A stretch of 64,000 nt of DNA, taken from contig NZ_CP046172.1 in assembly GCF_011801145.1 (NCBI RefSeq), forward strand, positions 5,022,001 to 5,086,000, read 5' to 3'. Positions within the stretch are counted from its first letter, which is position 1, and every line of letters starts with the position of its first letter. Positions 22,301 through 28,798 of the stretch are shown one piece after another. The notes below the pieces were generated by a model. The model had not been told where the DNA came from, searched no databases, and saw nothing but the letters and a program-made list of their open reading frames with translations. The position numbers were made by a program, and so were the translations under genes. This DNA comes from Nocardia arthritidis (GTDB lineage: Bacteria > Actinomycetota > Actinomycetes > Mycobacteriales > Mycobacteriaceae).

Positions 22301-25300
22301 GCGTCCGAAAGACGTTTCAGCACAAGCGTTCCCGCACCGTCGCTCCAGACGACGCCGTCCGCCCGCGCATCGAAGCTCTTGCACCGGCCATCGGCGGCCA
22401 GGCCGCGCGCCCGTGCGAAGTAGATATCCAGGGACGGCGTCAGCACCACGGTGGCACCGGCGGCCAGCGCCAGATCGCATTCACCCCGCCGCAGGCTCTG
22501 CACCGCCAAATGCACGGTGACCAGCGACGACGAACATGCGGTGTCGACCGTGAGGCTCGGCCCGTTCAGGCCGAGGAAGTACGACAGCCTGCCCGATGCG
22601 ACACTCGCCAGATTCCCGGTGCCGAACCAGGCATTCGGCGGCACATCGGCCCGCGCCATCCGCTCGGCGTAATCGTTCGACATGATGCCGACGAACACCC
22701 CGGTCCGGCTGCCCGCCAGCCGCTGCGCCGGATACCCCGCCTGTTCCAATGCCTCCCACGAGGTTTCGAGTAGCAGCCGCTGCTGCGGGTCCAGCATCCG
22801 GGCCTCGCCTACGGAGATGTCAAAGAAGCCCGCATCGAAATCCCGCACGCCGTCGACGAATCCACCCCAGCGCGTATACGTTTTGCCCTCGGCATCCGGA
22901 TCGGCGTCGAAGTAGGCATCGACATCCCACCGTTCCGCCGGAACCTCCGTCACCGCATCGGTTTCCGCGATCAGCAGCCGCCACAGATCCGCGGGCCCGC
23001 GCACGCCGCCCGGATACCGGCAGCCCATGCCGACGATAGCGATCGCATCGTTCGCGTCTTCTTGCGCTCGATGCTCAGTTGCACTGCGTGCCACTGCCTT
23101 TCGAAGCGACGCACCCGAATCGGCTTCAGCCGCCGCACCCGGCCGGAGCCGGACGATTTCGGCCGCGACACCGGCCACCGTCGGATGATCGAACAACAGC
23201 GTCGCGGGCAACCGCATACCGAGATCGGCGGCCAGACTGTTCCGAAGTTCCACCGCCAGCATCGAATCCAGTCCGAGCTCACGCAGCGGCACCCCATCGG
23301 CGACCGGAGTCGTCCGCCCGAGCGCCTTCGCCGCCAGCGCGCGCACTACCGGAAGAATGTCATCGAGCGCCGCACCGTCGACCGCGGAATCCCCGATCCC
23401 GACGCTTTCGCTCGCGGCACCGCTCGCCGCAACAACACCGACCGCGCGACCATCACCCGCGGCAGCTTCACCGACCCCGCGACCACCAGCCACCGCAGCA
23501 TCACCGACCGCGGACCCACCAGCCGCAGCACCACCACCGACCGCCGACCCACCAGCCGCAGCAGAACCACCGGCCGCGCGACTATCAGCCGCGGCTGCGT
23601 TGATCGGCCCACCACCGGCCTCAACACCGCCAGCAACGAAACCACCAACCGCCAGACCACCAGCCGCCGCGCCGCCCAGCATTCCATCGCCAACCACGAC
23701 ACCAGCGCGACTACCAGCCGCAGCACCACCACCGGCCACGCCACCACCAGCCACGGCGGCGTTGATCGACCCACCACCGACCTCGACACCGCCAGCAACG
23801 GAACCACCAACCGCCACACCATCAACCGCCGCACCGCCGAGCGGTCCATCGCCAACCACAGCACCGGCGCGACCCACCGCAGCGATGTCCACCAAACCCC
23901 CAGCAGCAGTTGGGAATACCGCGACAACCCCTGACGCCCCCAGCAGCGCTCGCAGTGCCCGCAACCCCGCATCGACTGCAAGTTCCGCGACACCGTGCCG
24001 CTCCCACGCACGGCGAGCCGTATCACCGAGCGCTGCGGCCATACCGGTTCCGGACCACGGACCCCACTGAATGCTCAACGCCGCGAGACCGTTCGCAGAA
24101 CGCATCCGGGCGAGCCCGTCCAGATATGCGTTCGCGGCAGCGTAATTCGCCTGTCCCGCGGTGCCGACGAGGGCGCTCGCCGACGAGAAGAGCACGAATA
24201 TCGACAGGTCGAGCTCCGCCGTGAGCTCGTGCAGATGCCATGCGCCGGACGCTTTCCCGGTGAACACCCGCCGTACCCGGTCCGCGCCCTGATCCATCAG
24301 CAGCGCGTCGTCGAGCACACCGGCGCAGTGCACGACGCCCGCGAGCCGCGGCAGGTCGGCGCCGAACCGAGCGAATAACGCCGACAGCGCGACTCGGTCC
24401 GCGACATCCAGCCGCACCGTCTCCACCCGCGCCCCGAGCGCGGTGATCTCGCGGATCGCCGCCGCCGCCCGCGCATCGGGTTCGTGCCGTCCGGCCAGCA
24501 CCAGTGTCCCGGCCCCCGCCTCGGCAAGCACCCGCGCCGTCGCCGAACCGAGTGCGCCCAGCCCGCCGGTGACCAGATACGCACCGGCACGGTCCAATTC
24601 GGCAGTTTCCTGCGCCGCCCCCGCGGTCAGCTCCGGCACGTATCGCCGCTTGCCACGCAGCGCGACAACGGGATCGGTTGCACCGGAGCGTAGTTCGCCG
24701 ACGAGACGACGGTCCGCGACATTCGCTCCCGTGGGTAGGTCGACCAACCGGCAGCCGAGTTCGGGAAGTTCGGTGCGCACCACCGCCGCCAGCCCGCACA
24801 GCGCGGCCGCCGTGGGCCGGACTCGCTCGTCGTCCAACACCCCGACGGCACCGCCGGTAACGAGGTAGAGAGGTCCGGCATCGACCGTTTCCGCAAGCGC
24901 GCGAACCACCTTCAAGGCCGATTCGGTTTCGGCGCCCGCCGCGCCCGCGTCATCGCCCGCGTCGAAGCTGCTCAGGTACACAACCGCGCGCGCCGACGCA
25001 CCCGATATACCCGACACGCCCGGCATATCGAATGCACCCGAAATACCAGACCCACCCGAAATACCGGATCCACCCGAAATACCGGATCCACCCGAAATAC
25101 CGGATCCACGCACCGCCGACACGGCCGCATCAGGCTCGACGGCGACCGCGTCGTCGCCCGCCGCCCGCAGGGCCGCCACGAGCCGATCCGCCGCCGGAAG
25201 TCCGCCGATCACCAGCCAGGCTGCCGGACCTCGCGCCGCGGCGAACACAGACGATTCCCGCCAATCCTGGACGTGTACCGGAGCGGTCGCCCCGGCGTCG

Positions 25301-28300
25301 GTCTGCCCGAACCACAGATCTTCCACCTCACAGATCCGCGCACCCTCGGTGTCGAATATGGTGACGCGCACCGCCGTACCGGTCCGTACGGCCAGAACCC
25401 ATGCCGCCGCAACGCTTTCCGCTCGATGCAGGCGCAATCGTCCGAGACCGGCGGGCAATCGGTTCACCGGCCCACCCGCCGTGACGAGCGCCAGCCCGGT
25501 CTGGATGGCCGCGTCCACCATGCACACGGTCGCGGCATCGGCCGCACCGGACAGCTCACCGGGCCGGGAGAGCCTGGCCAGCAGCGTATCCGCGCCCGCG
25601 CGCAGTTCGGTGATCCAGCGGAACCGCGGCCCGAAGGTCAGTCCCCCTGCGGCGCAACGGCGGTAGAAGTCGTCGGTGTCGGTGTATACGGAGTGGGTGC
25701 GCAACGCCTCCGCCAGATCGTCGGGGCCGGCCGCGCCATCGGTTTGCGGCACCACCGAAGCCATCACCGCGGCGGCCGAATCCGATCCGACCACCAGCCG
25801 GATGTCGACCCTGTCGCCCACCCGCTCGGCGATCGGTTCCCGCAGCTCATCGAGCGGAACAGGTTGTGTGAGAACGAAATCGACCAGTTCGCGGGCGAAT
25901 CCCCCGGCCGCCCGCAACGCCGACAACGCCAGATAGGCGCCGGGGACCACCGGGGTGCCGCGGTAACGATGTTCGCCGAGATATGCGGTGCTCGTCACCG
26001 ACGCCTCGGCAAAAAGTTGCACCGGGGCGGCTCCCGGGACCGCCAAACGCTCCCGCTCGAACGGATAGGTCGGCAGCCCGTTACGCCGCCGCGCTCCACT
26101 CGGAATCAGCGCGGACCATTCGATATCTGCTCCGGCACAATACATTTCCCCCACCCCGGACAAGAGCACGGAGTCGTCGGTCACCGACCGGCGCAGGCTC
26201 GGCACCCATCGCGCCGATATTCCGGCCTGCTGCCCGAACTCCAGCAGCACCGGATGCGGGCCCACCTCGATCGCGGCGTCGACGCCGAATTCGGCGAGCG
26301 TGCGCAGCCCCTCCGCGAATCGCACCGTACCACGGGCGTGCGCCCGCCAGTAGTCGGCGTCAAGTGGCCCGCCGAACGCACCGATGACGTTGGAGATCAA
26401 CGGAATCGATGGCGTCCTGGCCCCGGGCGCCAGCTCCGCGATCGCCGCGGTGAACTGGTCGAGCACCGGATCGAGCAGCGGTGAATGGAATGCCGTCGCA
26501 CCCGGCAGCGCGACCGACCGAACCTCCCGCCGCTGCGCCACCTCCCGGAACCGGCGCACCGCGTCCTCGACGCCCGAGACCACGAACTGTTCCGGGGTGT
26601 TGACCGCCGCCACCGCCAGTGTCGGCGCCAATTCGTCCAGCACATCGGCGAATTCGGCCGGATCGCCGAAGACCGCGGCCAATGTGCCCGGCCGCGGCGC
26701 GGCCTGCATCATCCGCCCGCGCACGGCGGCTATTCGCAAACCTTCCGCGACCGTCAGCGCGCCCGCGACCGTCGCCGCCACGAGTTCGCCGAGGCTGTGC
26801 CCGAGCACTACATCGGGCCGGACCCCCAACGCGGCCCACAGCCGGGCACAGGCTAGTTCGAAGGCGAAAAGCGCTGGTTGGGCGTATTCGGTCCGGGCGA
26901 GCACCGCATCGTCGGCCTCGCACAGCAGCGACCGCACCCGCCACCCGCCCGGCAGCTCGCCGAGCAGCTCATCGCACTCGTCCACTGCGGCACGGAATGC
27001 CGGATACCGTTGGTACCAAGCCGAACCCATACCCGAGTACTGCGCGCCCTGCCCGGTGAACAGCATCGCCACCCGAGGTTGTGCCGCGGCCACCGACCCG
27101 GCTCGCGGCGCGCGCAACAGTTGCGCCGCCTCGGCGGCGGTCCGTGCGACGACGGCGCGGCGGTGCCCGAAATGCGTGCGGCCGAGGGCCGCGGTGGCCG
27201 CGATATCGGCGACAGGCAGATTGCTGTCGGATAACTCTGAGGCATAGCGTTCGGTGAGTACGTCGAGTGCGGTTGACGTCCGCGCCGAAAGCACAAGCAA
27301 CGCCGGATTCTCCGACGCCATCTGCATCGGCGGGTCCGGCGCCGCGGCCACCACCACGTGTGCGTTGGTTCCGGCGAACCCGAACGAGCTCACCCCGGCC
27401 ACCCGCGGGCGCTGCGACGGCGCCCATTCGACGTCATCGGTCGGCACCCTCAGCGCCGTACCGTCCAGTGCGATCTTCGGATTCAGCGTTTCGAAACCGT
27501 ACTGGCGCGGGATACGTCCGTGCTGCAGTTGCAACACCACCTTGATCAGTCCCGCGATACCCGCCGCCGCCTCGAGGTGGCCGATACGCGATTTCACCGA
27601 ACCGAGCAGGCAGTGCGTCCCGTCGGCCCGGACCGCGCCGAATACCTGTGCCAGCGCTTCGATCTCGATCGGATCGCCGAGCGGTGTTCCGGTGCCGTGG
27701 GTCTCCACGTAGTCCAATTCCGCGGCGTCGCAACCGGCATCGGTCAGTGCGGCGCGCAGCAGTTCACGCTGCGCCACCGGATTGGGCGCGGTGAGCCCCA
27801 TCGAGCGGCCGTCGTGGTTCACCGCCGAGCCGCGCAGCACCGCCCTGATCTCGTCACCGTCCGCGATGGCGCGCGAAAGCCGTTTCAGCACAACGATTCC
27901 CGCGCCCTCGCCGCGGACGTATCCGTTCGCCCGCGCGTCGAAGGGCCTGCAGTGACCGTCCGGGGAGAGCGCGCCCATCCTGGCCAGCGCCGCCGAGGTC
28001 AGCTCGGATTGCAGCAGGTTCACCCCGCCCGCCAGCGCCGTCTCGCACTCCCCCGCCCGCAGGCTGTTGATCGCCTGATGCACCGCGACCAGCGACGACG
28101 AGCACGCGGTATCCAGCGCGACGGCCGGTCCGCGCAGGCCGAGCTGGTACGCGACCCGCCCGGCGAGGATGCTCGGCATCGTTCCGGTCAGCGTGTGCGC
28201 ATCCACCGAACGCGCCCCGTCAGGGGTGATGGTGCGCTGGTATTCCTGCCAGCTCACCCCGAGGAAGACACCGGTCCGCACCGCGCTCGCGGGCGGCAGC

Positions 28301-28686
28301 GCCGCGTCTTCCAGCGCCTCCCAGGCAACTTCGAGCACCAAGCGTTGCTGCGGATCCATCGCCGCCGCCTCGCGCGGCGCGATCCCCGCGAACTCGACAT
28401 CCATCTCGTCCAGCGGCGCGCTCAGCAGCGCGGCCCGGCGGGTCATCCGATCGTCGACGTAACCTGTTCTAGGCCAACGTGTTTCGGGTACGTCGACGAT
28501 GACGTCGCGGCTCGACGACAACAGCTCCCAGTATCCGCGTGGCCCATCGATGCCACCCGGTAACCGGCACCCGATTCCGATCACAGCAACCGGCTCGTGC
28601 GACGCGCATCGCTCGGATTCCAACACCTGAATCCGACGCAGCGCCCGCGTCAACATCCCCCGTAGCTCGACCCCATCATCTGACAT
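7342..28686 (-). CDS. Giant modular type I PKS (7114 aa), mixed cis-AT and AT-less modules
   Basis: Five-KS polyketide synthase, cytoplasmic. Approximate order by residue: KS1 28-455 (Cys195), AT1 545-840 (GHSLGE, TAFHS: malonyl-like), DH1 (HRYRGTPVVP, His906), KR1 (GGLGALG ~1375, LDD B-type), Gly/Ala linker ~1600-1765, ACP1 (Ser ~1807); KS2 (Cys ~2051), no AT, DH2 (HELQGMPTVP, His ~2468), ER2 ~2850-3200, KR2, ACP2 (~3538); KS3 (Cys ~3851), AT3 (GHSVGE, HAFHS: malonyl-like), DH3, KR3 (GGLGGIG), ACP3 (~5344); KS4, no AT, KR4 of trans-AT type, ACP4 (GADSVL); KS5 (Cys ~6804) at the C-terminus. The KS-AT and post-AT linkers remain in module 2 although the AT is gone. ER2 has HARADEIG instead of an AAAGGVG-type cofactor loop. 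DH3 has HVIGDAVTVP, with Asp where the motif Gly belongs. KS4 reads SNANV where SNAHV is usual. The N-terminus has a short docking-like helix before KS1. Coupled by ATGA to the downstream PKS. Confidence 0.95.
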   Translation of the reverse strand: MSDDGVELRGMLTRALRRIQVLESERCASHEPVAVIGIGCRLPGGIDGPRGYWELLSSSRDVIVDVPETRWPRTGYVDDRMTRRAALLSAPLDEMDVEFAGIAPREAAAMDPQQRLVLEVAWEALEDAALPPASAVRTGVFLGVSWQEYQRTITPDGARSVDAHTLTGTMPSILAGRVAYQLGLRGPAVALDTACSSSLVAVHQAINSLRAGECETALAGGVNLLQSELTSAALARMGALSPDGHCRPFDARANGYVRGEGAGIVVLKRLSRAIADGDEIRAVLRGSAVNHDGRSMGLTAPNPVAQRELLRAALTDAGCDAAELDYVETHGTGTPLGDPIEIEALAQVFGAVRADGTHCLLGSVKSRIGHLEAAAGIAGLIKVVLQLQHGRIPRQYGFETLNPKIALDGTALRVPTDDVEWAPSQRPRVAGVSSFGFAGTNAHVVVAAAPDPPMQMASENPALLVLSARTSTALDVLTERYASELSDSNLPVADIAATAALGRTHFGHRRAVVARTAAEAAQLLRAPRAGSVAAAQPRVAMLFTGQGAQYSGMGSAWYQRYPAFRAAVDECDELLGELPGGWRVRSLLCEADDAVLARTEYAQPALFAFELACARLWAALGVRPDVVLGHSLGELVAATVAGALTVAEGLRIAAVRGRMMQAAPRPGTLAAVFGDPAEFADVLDELAPTLAVAAVNTPEQFVVSGVEDAVRRFREVAQRREVRSVALPGATAFHSPLLDPVLDQFTAAIAELAPGARTPSIPLISNVIGAFGGPLDADYWRAHARGTVRFAEGLRTLAEFGVDAAIEVGPHPVLLEFGQQAGISARWVPSLRRSVTDDSVLLSGVGEMYCAGADIEWSALIPSGARRRNGLPTYPFERERLAVPGAAPVQLFAEASVTSTAYLGEHRYRGTPVVPGAYLALSALRAAGGFARELVDFVLTQPVPLDELREPIAERVGDRVDIRLVVGSDSAAAVMASVVPQTDGAAGPDDLAEALRTHSVYTDTDDFYRRCAAGGLTFGPRFRWITELRAGADTLLARLSRPGELSGAADAATVCMVDAAIQTGLALVTAGGPVNRLPAGLGRLRLHRAESVAAAWVLAVRTGTAVRVTIFDTEGARICEVEDLWFGQTDAGATAPVHVQDWRESSVFAAARGPAAWLVIGGLPAADRLVAALRAAGDDAVAVEPDAAVSAVRGSGISGGSGISGGSGISGGSGISGAFDMPGVSGISGASARAVVYLSSFDAGDDAGAAGAETESALKVVRALAETVDAGPLYLVTGGAVGVLDDERVRPTAAALCGLAAVVRTELPELGCRLVDLPTGANVADRRLVGELRSGATDPVVALRGKRRYVPELTAGAAQETAELDRAGAYLVTGGLGALGSATARVLAEAGAGTLVLAGRHEPDARAAAAIREITALGARVETVRLDVADRVALSALFARFGADLPRLAGVVHCAGVLDDALLMDQGADRVRRVFTGKASGAWHLHELTAELDLSIFVLFSSASALVGTAGQANYAAANAYLDGLARMRSANGLAALSIQWGPWSGTGMAAALGDTARRAWERHGVAELAVDAGLRALRALLGASGVVAVFPTAAGGLVDIAAVGRAGAVVGDGPLGGAAVDGVAVGGSVAGGVEVGGGSINAAVAGGGVAGGGAAAGSRAGVVVGDGMLGGAAAGGLAVGGFVAGGVEAGGGPINAAAADSRAAGGSAAAGGSAVGGGAAAGGSAVGDAAVAGGRGVGEAAAGDGRAVGVVAASGAASESVGIGDSAVDGAALDDILPVVRALAAKALGRTTPVADGVPLRELGLDSMLAVELRNSLAADLGMRLPATLLFDHPTVAGVAAEIVRLRPGAAAEADSGASLRKAVARSATEHRAQEDANDAIAIVGMGCRYPGGVRGPADLWRLLIAETDAVTEVPAERWDVDAYFDADPDAEGKTYTRWGGFVDGVRDFDAGFFDISVGEARMLDPQQRLLLETSWEALEQAGYPAQRLAGSRTGVFVGIMSNDYAERMARADVPPNAWFGTGNLASVASGRLSYFLGLNGPSLTVDTACSSSLVTVHLAVQSLRRGECDLALAAGATVVLTPSLDIYFARARGLAADGRCKSFDARADGVVWSDGAGTLVLKRLSDARRDGDRVLGVIRGAAVNSDGRSQGLSAPNGPAQEQVIRSALVDAGLWPGDIDYVEAHGTGTALGDPIEVNALARVLATDRTAERPLWIGSVKSNLGHTQAAAGIANIIKVVESMRHGRIPASLHYRSGNPHIDWDEIGVRVVAAERAWPRGDRPRRAGVSSFGISGTNAHVLLEEAPEADAPRRDQSGPHLLALSAKSAAALCELADRYAEHVGTQENSGLHDLCASANVGRTHFAERVAIVFDTVAQLSAALGRVVAGDVAPGTVVNSAAAAPTLLETAERYLGGGEIDWAAMYPRDSWRPVELPTYPFQRKRHWLELAARSEIRHTLPIGPAMFDGHELQGMPTVPAGWLISRSARLAAELPGARSWLVSGLRLLEPITVRADGALRVRLTADGDGYSVEFGDGATIYARAALRAAAGSPEIAAPAATVADGEPWREYYDRLSGHGLRLGADYRCGVAAARITATESETLLRTAADGAEAILLDGCLHSLVLAADGPDRMYLPVAIDRAQLFGPEIVGGTTVRCRARVTERSDRVIVGDVTMIDESERVLAVLTGACLVAADTGPGDAPVSGAETDRRVDRLLHHICWEPTESGREYAEVQRWVVFADGVVGTAVAAGLAARADVVVVRPEDVSDELPVGDGRPPGIVYAWTDGPAQVRIAGALRLIRMLVETGWRSVPLYVVTLGAQAVSASDRPDPDQALLWGLGRTLATEHPELASRLVDLEAGAPVDGMLVAAGIAGGFGTRELAVRDGRWLAARLADGLPADAANYRLLADRSGALELLRNVPAERVAPGPGEVEIAVAATGLNRRDIWLALGTHPESPAPLGAECAGRISAVGPDVTGLAVGDRVVALAEGSFARYVTVDRRLVAPLPGRLSFAEGATLPVAFTTAWYGLFDIGGLRSGQRVLIHARADEIGMATVQLARHAGAVLFAPPALCRWAATAGIDVTELPTAVAAWTVDGVRRHTGGAGMDVVVDALAGNLTGNAPGILADGGRFVNLADPAQISAGHDADRPIDPAFIDRARLGEILRTVLTLFGRGALAPPPHTPWPCAAAATAFDAMRRYDVAARPVLLAEAAPAPRFGADGTYLVTGGFGGLGGAAARWLVDRGARRLALVGRRGPDTGGVRLVESLRAQGVRVSEHRVDVADRAAVVALLSGIAESGPLRGVIHCAGVLDDGVLTDQTPSRFESVLGPKYRAAQHLDELTRGLPLELFVVYSSVAGVLGTPGQANYAAANAALDALAARRRADGLPGLSIAWGPFGDVGMAAGRPELTAYLDRRGLPALRVTDAAAALDRLVPLGVATAGVFDFAEQRWYRAGSAEATTKDHSSESVSLSDTRVTPDEPVVSGTTMGNGAAGHGHSTSERATEDTAPWEELVQRVTMRVLDRTAPLDPEQPLHDSGVDSLTGMELRTALIAESGTPLPVSLVFDYPTVREIAKLLRRKGVEVAAPGANSPVEPSISHEPQVRAVTPVVSSVLPEPQVQAVTSVASSVSPEPQVQAVMPVASSVSPPLRVQAAMPVDAEPQPAAMLSSAVVPAEPEVADDPIVIVGMACRFPGGVRTPEEFWELLWSGRDAISEVPPQRWDVEAFYDPDPAALGRMYSRWGGFVDGADEFDAAFFGIGDAEARAMDPQQRLLLETSWEALERSGRAPGELAGSRTGVYVGLCFSEYPGTPTLATDPTAIGAYSVLGAAPSVAAGRVAYALGLHGPAVTLDTACSSSLVALQSAEDGLRAGRCDLALVGGVNLQLAPETTIGFSRLSALSPDGRVRAFAADANGYVRADGCGVLVLERLSVARRNGDRVLAVVRGVAVNHDGRSNGLTAPNGPAQQRVIGDALTRAGIRPSDVDYVETHGTGTPLGDPIEAAALAEVYCAGRQAPLLIGSVKTNIGHAEAAAGVAGVIKAVLMLRHGQIPPSLHFDKPSPHIDWARTSLEVVRTARAWPQTGRARVVGVSSFGMSGTNAHVILAQGDAEPARAVRESGPQVIPLSARDTAALAAAAGRWADELASAHAGFGDLAYTAAAGRCHFEERIAVVAANAGDAARQLRAIAADPAPRARVERSASPKVGLLFTGQGSQYPGMARGLFDTEPVFRRALAECDALLGPIQDGIGLVDALYGSRGELLHRTIFTQPALFAVEWALWELWRDRGIAPAAVLGHSVGEYVAACAAGALSMADGLRLVAARGRMMQRLPDGGGMLAVEAGADSVEPLLARYVSVVVAGSNGPAQIVVAGPDTELERLRIELADNGIRAVPLDVSHAFHSPLMEPILGELAAAARGIAFTEPKIPLISNLTGAPMVPGELSAEYWARHARQPVRFAEGLRALAGLGIGTFLEIGPQPVLSALGRRTVETGARFVATLRRGHDDRETMAEALAELYVAGVRVNWERVHGPHGRRRVLAPTYPFQRKRFWIERAERAADSEASVQTGAAAREFTETLGPGTPAYLADHVIGDAVTVPAAWYVSAIAAMSRRVNAATHVTIEDLVIATPLLLTGTHRVGIRFEARPDGFAVTVSDGGDQPNVRGRISKGESIIRSADDLDLSAALRRCHGWIPGPEFYERLADAGLRYGPAFQRVVDVRTGEREAVVTLSDPDTETGAEMPHPVLLDAAFQATVAAIPAESADATWVPVAIDRAAVPTGRISARYGHVRVVTSTPQVCVADVRLLDEKGDPVLIATGLRIMRTAAGQRDRGEPDGVAHQHLYEITWRAAAPARRGVAAGRWLVIGATGGPADIIAARLRTAGADCVLARPGRKFGAVADGFEVDLSSPADTRDLLGTFSGLRGIVYAAALSEDGAAVPDRSIREVVAALHLVQAAAGADLWLLTRDAQAVRPVDRVAPEQAALWGFARAAQRELRENGCRIIDLDDEAIRNPDGLVAAMLDGDAPRQLALRAGDRLVPRLVAARPRRAGRDADAIAAVKSGTVLIVGGLGGIGLALARRLVERGARRLVLAGRSAPSAAAADTILELRRRGVHVETVALDVTDRAAVAATLDRIDRELSPLAGVVHLAGVIDDGSVIEQTAARAGAVLAPKAHGAWNLHELTMARSPRFFALFSSAAGVLGQPGQSNYAAANAFLDGLAESRRAAGLPALSIAWGPWARTGMTDRLDERAVDHLARRGYGLLTTGQALDILERTLESGFDGAVAGVALDLTNLSAPGADVPDVLHDMVEPEEIPVIASGDADFAAETTELVRRCVGLAPDADLDRPLHELGLDSVAAIEIRDELARRSGHRLPATLAFEYPTPRAIVGLLTKLGRGAGQRISAQDRPAREADGQVVPAEANHGADVGAAPPRPVAGGASVAAEPPRSTVGDIAIVGVSGRYPGARDLDEYWRVLIEGRDCITEIPRERWDQSRYFDPDRHHPYTAYTKWGGFLDDVDRFDPLFFAISPREAEILDPQERLFLQTAWAALEDAGHTRADLARSGLRPEEAGVFVGVMWGTYQMFGAEEARLGRGTLPGSTFWSIANRVSHVLDFQGPSMAIDTACSSSLTALHLACQSLRTGECRLAVVGGVNLSLHPYKFVALSQGQFASSDGRCRSFGAGGDGYVAGEGVGALVLRPLADAEADGDTIHAVIKGTAVNHGGRVNGFTVPNPNVQAAVIRSALRTGGVDPATVSYVEAHGTGTALGDPIEINGLAKVFGDTELTELPIGSVKSNVGHLEAAAGVAALTKVLLQLRHETIVASLHADPPNPNIDFGATPFRIPDRPLPWPRGGADRPRRAAISSFGAGGSNANVVVEEYVDRRPASEWSGAQVVPVSARDAQRLAEYVGALDRHLADHAPNLADLAYTMQVGRQAGGARTVFVARDLTELRAAVRAWVPEATISVTDSRVADWLGGADIDWEAVRGSGTRRRIPLPTYPFARERYWIPDVPEQVGSGEIRSSVADAVPAETDIRALVPVWRAAAASAGEFPARRALFVYDAGTPEPLVHALFAAVGDPGRMVRVADGDRPDGLGRTDFAAGAELGRAMLARYPDTDCVVDVCDLTRLGMDNVAAADLGRIGFYQGVIDARRAELVLLHISAGHPGIDGPEFAPLGGLAAGLAAEIGQVRTCGIELAEDRAAVTAERLLAILGTEYAATDGAPRVRYRAGMRERIELSATTPAGGFSVDPTRTYVVTGGTRGLGAEFAAALAARGARRLVIMGREPLPPEETWDRLAASDRPDAAKVRRLLALRADGVAVRTYSGELTDVAALDRFFTEVRRELGPIGGVLHCAGAVSTESPAFVRKTGPGVAAVLAPKLAGTEALAAALAADRPDFFVLFSSVSAVLPGLSVGLSDYAMANAYLDRFAEAQHAKGRTWFRSVNWPSFRDTGFGEASTAAYLATGLPTLTAADGVRLLDGILGIPDAPVVLPYLGARLELSTRASFAPTTARRAPVPDDRVPVRAAESGRGANVAFRELLQIFSDELKLAPAKFEGHRRFEEYGADSVLIASAVRRIEEVVGEPFDPALVLEFPTLDALAGLLTDRYPARFGASSPEPDEFSGQKAGSVPATAQYASRGHGSGSGRTAEPIAVVGIGCRLPGGDGPDAFWRLLADGESGIREVDPARWDPSVYYHPSGGPGRTNSKWGGFIDGIELFDPEYFGIGEALAWQLDPLQRLLLEVSALATADAGYARADLAGKRIGVYAGSRAANYFNRIPVADRNTIVGIGQNFIAARISDYFDWHAGNLVLDSACSSSLVSVHLACQALRAGELDAALAGGVEVLLDEMPFVTLAAAGVLSPNGRCATFSEHADGFVPGEGAALLMLKRLDDAVADGDRIYAVLRGSAIGNDGHTMGITTPNMHAQIEVITAALESAGMAPDALSYVEAHGTGTMIGDPIELKALATVLGDRGGLQPCAVGSVKTNIGHLLSAAGIAGAVKAILAVHHGALPPSLHCAALNPRFAFTGSPLYVNRELRPWRPADGRPRAAGVSSFGFGGTNAHLIVEQAPTAHRPVRSPLSPPVFRKRSYMLPKTVTREAEPPQRVLVPAPAVPVPSFLRVEPLV
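17727..17904 (-). repeat. 48-bp in-frame tandem repeat coding the ACP2-KS3 linker
   Basis: About three and a half copies of a 48-bp unit encode a 16-residue repeat (consensus PEPQVQAVxPVASSVS) between ACP2 and KS3 of the giant PKS. Copies differ by a few bases. Pro/Val/Ser-rich content suggests a flexible interdomain linker expanded by tandem duplication; no fold is recognised. Confidence 0.85.
23400..23880 (-). repeat. Gly/Ala-coding repeat region with 162-bp period in the KR1-ACP1 linker
   Basis: The KR1-ACP1 linker of the giant PKS contains two long degenerate copies with a 54-residue (162-bp) period, each starting VVGDGxLGGAA and containing GGVExGGGxINAA, followed by shorter AAGGSAVGG-type repeats. 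The whole stretch is almost only Gly, Ala, Val, Ser and Asp and keeps the reading frame open. It lies between catalytic domains and contains no known motif. Confidence 0.85.
25035..25109 (-). repeat. 18-bp tandem repeat coding GISGGS hexapeptides in the KR1 structural region
   Basis: About four units of an 18-bp sequence encode the hexapeptide GSGISG, followed by a degenerate tail (MPGVSGISGAS), around residues 1192-1217 of the giant PKS between DH1 and the KR1 catalytic half. Units are near identical, which suggests recent slippage or recombination. A CRISPR origin is excluded because the units are contiguous and in frame. Confidence 0.88.
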
Positions 28687-28773
28687 CTGTGCTGCCCATC
28701 ACATCTGCAACTTTGTGACAGCGAACAGTACGACGCCGCGATGACGTCGTCAATTGCAGGCCGTGTGCACAAA

Positions 28774-28791
28774 AGTAACCAAAGTTACCTA
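28774..28791. promoter_or_regulatory. Inverted repeat AAGTAAC-N4-GTTACCT upstream of the giant PKS
   Basis: Seven-base arms with a four-base spacer and one mismatch lie about 90 bp upstream of the giant PKS start, in an AT-richer patch. The spacing and symmetry suit a dimeric regulator binding site. No regulator gene is adjacent, so the partner is unknown. Confidence 0.4.
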
Positions 28792-28798
28792 CAGGTAG

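Noticed and set aside
25035..25109. CRISPR-like short repeats
   Set aside because: The units are contiguous without spacers and in frame with a PKS domain.
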